NCBI GenBank assembly: GCA_031761425.1
Contig: JARFXV010000447.1
Coordinates: 489,501 to 553,500 of the forward strand
Reading direction: 5' to 3'
DNA: 64,000 nucleotides
Source: Cosmopolites sordidus
Taxonomy: Eukaryota > Arthropoda > Insecta > Coleoptera > Curculionidae
The position numbers were made by a program, and so were the translations under genes. The notes below the pieces were generated by a model. The model searched no databases. It was given only the letters and a program-made list of their open reading frames with translations, and was not told where the DNA came from. Numbering within the stretch: the first letter of the stretch is position 1; the number at the start of each line of letters is the position of its first letter. Below are positions 58,694 through 64,000 of this stretch, one piece after another.

Positions 58694-59796
58694 TTTATTT
58701 ACCACTAAACACCAAATCACTTTTGATACCTCCTCTACGCGTCTAACGATGATTCAATCTAATTCTGAAACGAAATTTATTCTAATTTGATACAAATCTA
58801 TCTTACTAAAATCAAATCATCCATCACCCAGTTTTAGTGAACAGGAATAATAAAAATACGTTAAATTTTGATATATTTTGAAAAACACCATCACTTCGAG
58901 AAACATTCCTGAGGATTCACATCATAGCTTCCATAACAAAATGGTTAGTTTAAACTTTCTGGTAGAAAGATTAATTAATTTTCCTTTAGACTAAGATTGT
59001 TAAAAGGTATACAACTTTGCTCCCGCCGTATTTTTTCTAATATTCAAGGCTTTATTGTAAAAAACTGGTTATACATTTATGATTTAAAGTATTGTATATC
59101 GTTGGTCACTACTTTCTCTCACATTTTAGGTAGCATTCGAATCCCGCATTGAAAAACTTGTCATCTTTTGAAGAGTTCCACGAATCGATCCAGTTTTTTA
59201 CTTCTTCATCAGACCGAAAATGCTGGTTAGCCATGCCGTATGCCATCGATCGAAACCGGCTGATAGTCAGAGGAAGCAACGTCTGGAGAATACGGCGGAT
59301 GGGGTAGGACTTCCCATTTCAACGTTTCCAAGTATGTTTTGACCACTTTCACAACATGGGGCAGAGCATTGTCATGCTGCAAAATCACTTTATCGTTTCT
59401 TTCGCTGCAGTGCGGCCGTTTGTCTTTCAATGATCGGGTCAAACGCATTAATTGCCTTTGATAATAATCCCCCGTGATTGTTTCAGACGGTTTTAACAGC
59501 TCATAATACACTACACCGAGCTGGTCCCACCAAATACAGAGCATGACCTTGGAGTCGTGAGTATTCGGTTTGGCCGTCGCCGTGGAAGCATGGCCGGGAT
59601 ATCCCTATGATTTTCAGCGCTTGGGGTTATCGTAATAAACTCATTTTTCCTCCCCAGTCACAATGCGATGCAGAAATTCTTTCCGTATTTTGCCTCTCAA
59701 GCAACTGTTCACAAGCAAAAAAACGTCGTTCAACATCTCTCGGTTTCAACTCGTATGGTACTCAATATCCTTGCTTCTGAGTCATTCGCAGGTAAT
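58694..59796 (-). repeat. Left arm of a 1.1-kb inverted duplication
   Basis: This is the reverse complement of about 60,955-62,055, roughly 97% alike in the stretches compared. It contains one tandem-array unit (58,694-59,002, with the hammerhead-family tail) and the 3' two thirds of the mariner. Both ends touch (TA)n tracts. Confidence 0.9.
59003..59796 (-). mobile_element. Mariner, 3' part, inverted duplicate
   Basis: The terminal repeat AAAGGTATACAACTTTGC begins at 59,003 after TA. The minus-strand frame (59,227-59,544) contains CIWWDQLGVVYYELLKPSET, LQHDNALPHVVKVVKTYLET (second catalytic D) and HPPYSPDVASSDYQPV (third D). Further upstream the first catalytic block reads V-T-G-E-E, with E for D as in the other copy. 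It breaks off at 59,796 where the TA tract begins. Confidence 0.93.
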
Positions 59797-60227
<431 letters not shown>

Positions 60228-60465
60228 AAGCCCTATTATTATTTACACTTTTAACAGGAGATGAATTTACCCTTTTAACTTAAGCGACTAGTGTTTATCT
60301 TATGGCCATGCTATTGGTCAGCACAAAATTTCTCATTTCTCCCAAATCTAATGTGGGCAATGTGTTCTTTATATCTAGTTAAAATATGGATCTTTTAGTT
60401 TGCTCAATACGCTTCAGATCACAATACTAACAACTAATTCCACAAATCCCCGATTTTTCATTTCA

Positions 60466-60520
60466 ACATATATATAAACATTTCGGCCACCTTCCTAATC
60501 AGATTTAGCTCTTTGTTATA
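60466..60520 (+). repeat. End of an array unit to the left of a mariner
   Basis: ATTTCGGCCACCTTCCTAAT followed by TTTGTTATA matches the unit ends at about 62,090-62,118 and 62,485-62,517. The mariner then interrupts the array. Confidence 0.75.
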
Positions 60521-61758
60521 AAAGGTATACAACTTTGCTCCCGCCGTTTTCCTATAGATGTCGTTAGCGGTAAGTAGTCGCCGAAATAACATAACCCCAT
60601 AGCACCAGTGGTCGATTTGTGTATACATCATAAAGTTATTTGCGATTAAAAATGTTAGTTTATGAGCCAAATTCTCGTCATTTGCGATTTATTTCTTTAA
60701 TATGAAGAAATTTGCGAGTGAGGCTCATCGAGTGCTCTCATGCACTTATGGTGAGACCGCTATAAGTGAAGGAAGGTGTCGTGAGTAGTTTCAACGCTTC
60801 AAGAGCGGTGATTCGCATGTTGAAGACCGGTATAGCCGAGGTAAAGCGAACGTTTTTGAAAATGAAGAATTAGGGGCATTGCTTAATGAAGACTCGTGTC
60901 AAAGTCAAGAAAAGTTGGCAAGATTATTGGGAGTGACTCAATAGGCGATTTCAAAAAGCCACAATTACCTGCGAATGACTCAGAAGCAAGGATATTGAGT
61001 ACCATACGAGTTGAAACCGAGAGATGTTGAACGACGTTTTTTTGCTTGTGAACAGTTGCTTGAGAGGCAAAATACGGAAAGAATTTCTGCATCGCGTTGT
61101 GACTGGGGAGGAAAAATGGGTTTATTACGATAACCCCAAGCGCTGAAAATCATGGGGATATCCCGGCCATGCTTCCACGGCGACGGCCAAACCGAATACT
61201 CACGACTCCAAGGTCATGCTCTGTATTTGGTGGGACCAGCTCGGTGTAGTGTATTATGAGCTGTTAAAACCGTCTGAAACAGTCACGGGGGATTATTATC
61301 AAACGCAATTAATGCGTTTGACCCGATCATTGAAAGACAAACGGCTGCACTGCAGCGAAAGAAACGATAAAGTGATTTTGCAGCATGACAATGCTCGGCC
61401 CCATGTTGTGAAAGTAGTCAAAACATACTTGGATACGTTGAAATGGGAAGTCCCACCCCATCCGCCGTATTCTCCAGACGTTGCTTCCTCTGACTATCAC
61501 CTGTTTCGATCGATGGCATAGGGCCTGCCTAACCAGCATTTTCATTCTGATGAAGAAGTCAAAAACTGGATCGATTCGTGGAACTCTTCAAAAGATGACA
61601 AGTTTTTCAATGCGGGATTCGAATGCTACCAAAAATATGGGAGAAAGTAGTGACCAACGATGTGCAATACTTTAAATCATAAATGTATAACCAGTTTTTT
61701 ACAATAAAGCCTTGAATTTTAGAAAAAATACGGCGGGAGCAAAATTGTATACCTTTTA
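60519..61758 (+). mobile_element. Full-length mariner with TA duplication
   Basis: Element 60,521-61,756 (1236 bp) has ends AAAGGTATACAA and TTGTATACCTTT, inverted repeats matching over about 27 bases with one mismatch, flanked by TA on both sides. Empty sites are seen in the neighbouring array units (GTTATAACTATC). Coding: KKFASEAHRVLSCTYGE, RFKSGDSHVEDRYSRGK, VTGEEKWVYYDNPKR (first catalytic position E, not D), CIWWDQLGVVYYELLKPSET, VILQHDNARPHVVKVVKTYL, HPPYSPDVASSDYHLFRSMA and WIDSWNSSKDDKFFNAGFEC. Stops at W and Q codons, one frameshift and the D-to-E change show it is inactive. It is mellifera-like. Confidence 0.96.
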
Positions 61759-62790
61759 ACTATCTTGGTCTAAAGGAAAATTAATTAATCTTTCTACCAG
61801 AAAGTTTAAACTAACCATTTTGTTGTGGAAGCTATGATGTGAATCCTTAGGAATGTTTCTCGAAGTGATGGTGTGTTTCAAAATGTATCAAAATTTAACG
61901 TATTTTTATTATTCCTGTTCACTAAAACTGGGGTGATGGATGATTGGATTTTAGTAAGATAGATTTGTATCAAATTAGAATAAATTTCGTTTCAGAATTA
62001 GATTGAATCATCGTTAAACGCGTAGAGGAGATATCAAAAGTGATTTGGTGTTTAGTGGTAAATAAATCTCTTCGAGTTTAAAACACTTTGGTCACCTTCC
62101 TAATCAACTTAATTTTTTTGTTATAACTATCTTGGTTAAAAGCAAATTTTATTAATCTATCTACCATAAAGTTTAAATTAGCCATTTTGTTATGGATTTA
62201 AAATTTGAATCGTTACGAATGTATCTAAAAGCTGTGATGTTTTCTTTAAATATATCAAAATCTAACCTATTTTTATGATTCCTACTCACTAAGACTAATT
62301 TTATTGATTTTTTAGTGAATTGGATAATGGATGTTTGGATTTTTAGTGAGCCAGTTTGGTATAGGATTAGAATTAATTTAGTTTCAGAATTATACTGAAT
62401 GATCGATATAGGGGTCGAGAAGATATCAAAAGTTATTTGGTGTTTACTGGTAAATCTCTTCGAGTTTAAAAAAATCACTTCGGTCATCTCCCTAATCAAT
62501 TTAAATTTTTTGTTATAACTATCTTGGTTTAAAGGAAATTTAATTCATCTCTCTAAAATAAAGTTTAAATTAGCCATTTTGTTATAGAAGCTATGATGTG
62601 AATCGTTAGGAATGTATCTCAAAGTCGTCGTATTGTAATGTAATGTAATATTCCTACTGACTAAAATATCAAAAAATGACAGTCTTTTTTAATTTTTTTT
62701 AATGAGATGGATGATGAATTTTTAGTGAGCTAGACTTAGAATTAGTTTAGTTTAAAATTAGATTGAATCATTGACTTTTTGATTGTGTTG
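61757..62790 (+). repeat. Tandem array, three units of about 360-400 bp
   Basis: Units start AACTATCTTGG at 61,759, 62,117 and 62,516. Each runs through CCATTTTGTTATGG-like, AGATTGAATCAT-like, then (units 1 and 2) the family tail ATATCAAAAGTGATTTGGTG, AGTGGTAAATCTCTTCGAG and a CCTAATCAA end. Unit 2 retains GGGGTCGAGAAG where the cleavage site would be. The CTGATGA and stem II parts are lost in these units. Such head-to-tail organisation is typical of retrozymes and satellites. Confidence 0.85.
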
Positions 62791-62965
62791 GTTTCTACTT
62801 GATGGAAAAAAAAATGGATAAAAGACTTTTTGGTCAACATTTCCACTATATTATTGCTGTTTAATGCGTTTCGCTAGTAATGTAGGTTCTTCAGAAATGG
62901 ATTTTGTTGATGTTAAAATGGGTATTAATACAAAAAGTTTCTACAATAAATTTACGTATTCGCCT
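62785..62965 (-). repeat. Copy of the 42.76-kb repeat end
   Basis: GGTTTCTACTTGATGGAAAA, then on the minus strand ACTAGCGAAACGCATTAAAC and AGTGGAAATGTTGACC, related to both ends of 42,760-43,250. Confidence 0.6.
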
Positions 62966-63094
62966 TTATTGAACTTGTACCGTTTATTTTCATACACATT
63001 TTGACATTGAAAATATTTATTTCTGAAGAAGCTACGGTGCTAGTGCAACGCGGTAATAATAATGTGGACATTTTGACAAAAAAGTTTATTATCA

Positions 63095-63170
63095 AACATT
63101 GAATCAAAAACGTGCGTCGAGAAGATATAAAAACTGATTTGGTGGTTAGTGATAAAACTTTTCGAGGTTA
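63095..63170 (+). repeat. Decayed hammerhead-family copy
   Basis: CGTGCGTCGAGAAGATATAA, then CTGATTTGGTGGTTAGTG and AAACTTTTCGAGGTT: the cleavage-site half and tail of the family, without CTGATGA or stem II. Confidence 0.6.
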
Positions 63171-63224
63171 ACAAAATAATGATCATATTTCTTTAAAAAA
63201 AACGTCCGTCTTCCGTGGATTACC

Positions 63225-63630
63225 TTGGATAATGTTTTTGGCTACTAGCTCAATATCTGTATTAGTTGAAAACATTTTGAATATTATTTCGAAAAATGCA
63301 AATTTCTTGGCTAAAGAATTAGCTGATTTTTTATGTCGTAAATCGACGAATGTGAAAGTGAAAACAAATTAGAGTTATATCAATATATTTTCTCGTCTGA
63401 AAAAAGGTCACTATGGTCTGGTGTGGGTGGTAAGGGTCAACCACCTTTTAATATGTTTCTGTTTCGGTTACTAGTGCAATCTCTGTCTTAGTTGAAAACA
63501 TTTTGATTATTATTTCGGAAGATGAAGATGTATTGGCTAAAGAATTAGCTATTTTGACGTGAACTGACAAAGGTTAACTTGAAATGAAAACAAATTAGAG
63601 ACATATCAATATTTTTTCTCGCATGAAAAC
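63225..63630. repeat. Tandem duplication, 226-bp offset
   Basis: 63,225-63,400 and 63,451-63,626 are alike (TTAGTTGAAAACATTTTGA, TTGGCTAAAGAATTAGCT, ACAAATTAGAG, TATCAATAT), with a constant offset of 226. No coding function is seen. Confidence 0.85.
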
Positions 63631-63639
63631 ATAATATTA

Positions 63640-64000
63640 ATCAAACGGTCTCAATTCGTCGACAAGGGTACTCCACGTCTCGTAACGACCGAACAAATAA
63701 TAATCATCCATCTCGGGACAATTTCGCCGTTTCTGAGACATCGAAGAGCTTCCGCTCGCCCGAGTAGCAGAATTTAACAAGGCACCGTCGCGATAATTCG
63801 CAGGAAAGGAAAATTATTCGAAGGCGCAACGAGAGAACGGCAGCCGGAGAAAAAAAGCGTTTCCGATTGCGACGAAAAGCGTTGCGCCGTTCAAAGAAAA
63901 TAAGAAAGAGAAGGGAAAAAAGTACTTTGATCCGAACCGGCACAAAATACTGTAAAATTGTTGTTTTAAGAAGGATGGCTTAACGACTCCGGTTATTTCA
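63640..64000. other. CpG-rich, repeat-free segment at the window edge
   Basis: Dense in CpG (TTTCGCCGTTTCTGAG, GAAAAGCGTTGCGCCGTT) with a purine-rich stretch (63,890-63,925). A 79-codon minus frame (63,704-63,943) shows no domain. It may belong to a host transcription unit that continues outside. Confidence 0.35.

Overview
This window looks like repeat-dense nuclear DNA from an arthropod, most likely an insect. It is AT-rich, it lacks bacterial gene order or ribosome-binding sites, and it is packed with decayed animal transposons. Recognised groups are many mariner/Tc1 relics, a piggyBac, hAT elements and MITEs, several non-LTR retrotransposons (LINEs) and a tRNA-derived SINE-like repeat. Eleven regions hold very long (TA)n microsatellites. 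I found no complete host gene, rRNA, tRNA or CRISPR array. The best candidate for host coding sequence is a stop-free frame of 106 codons on the minus strand (1411-1731).

Layout. 0-9 kb: (TA)n tracts joined to duplicated segments, a hAT MITE with an 8-bp target duplication, a LINE reverse transcriptase fragment, two mariner/Tc1-type transposase relics, a Tc1-like relic and a mariner relic. 9-18 kb: sparse DNA, LINE and mariner pieces, a 355-bp (TA)n tract and a decayed protein family with an HFHxPxKDxxxxCD signature. 18-27 kb: a LINE on the minus strand interrupted by a hammerhead-like repeat, a Jockey-type LINE tail, a LINE-tail palindrome, mariner relics and an 88-bp-arm perfect palindrome. 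27-42 kb: a degenerate piggyBac with its three catalytic acidic positions visible, several mariners, LINE tails ending in (TGATAA)-like repeats, and a transposase split by a 661-bp MITE. 42-54 kb: a hAT transposase relic, a CpG-rich island, LINE tails and a deleted LINE. 54-64 kb: SINE-like copies, mariners (two with readable terminal repeats), a 1.1-kb inverted duplication around a (TA)n tract, and a tandem array.

The most interesting item is a dispersed family whose best copy (about 23,600-23,640) has the parts of a minimal type I hammerhead ribozyme: CTGATGA, a perfect 6-bp stem II, GAAA, a two-pair stem III and GTC. Related copies lie at 3.9, 19.9, 21.8, 58.7, 62.0, 62.4 and 63.1 kb. They occur as inverted pairs or as a tandem array with 360-400-bp spacing. 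That organisation recalls known hammerhead-carrying retrozymes and Penelope-like terminal repeats, but activity is unproven and most copies are decayed.

A second theme is rearrangement at (TA)n tracts. Two inverted duplications (242 bp and about 1.1 kb) end exactly at TA tracts. The genes do not work together as a pathway; the region reads as accumulated mobile DNA with a few CpG-rich, repeat-free islands that may be regulatory or parts of host transcription units.
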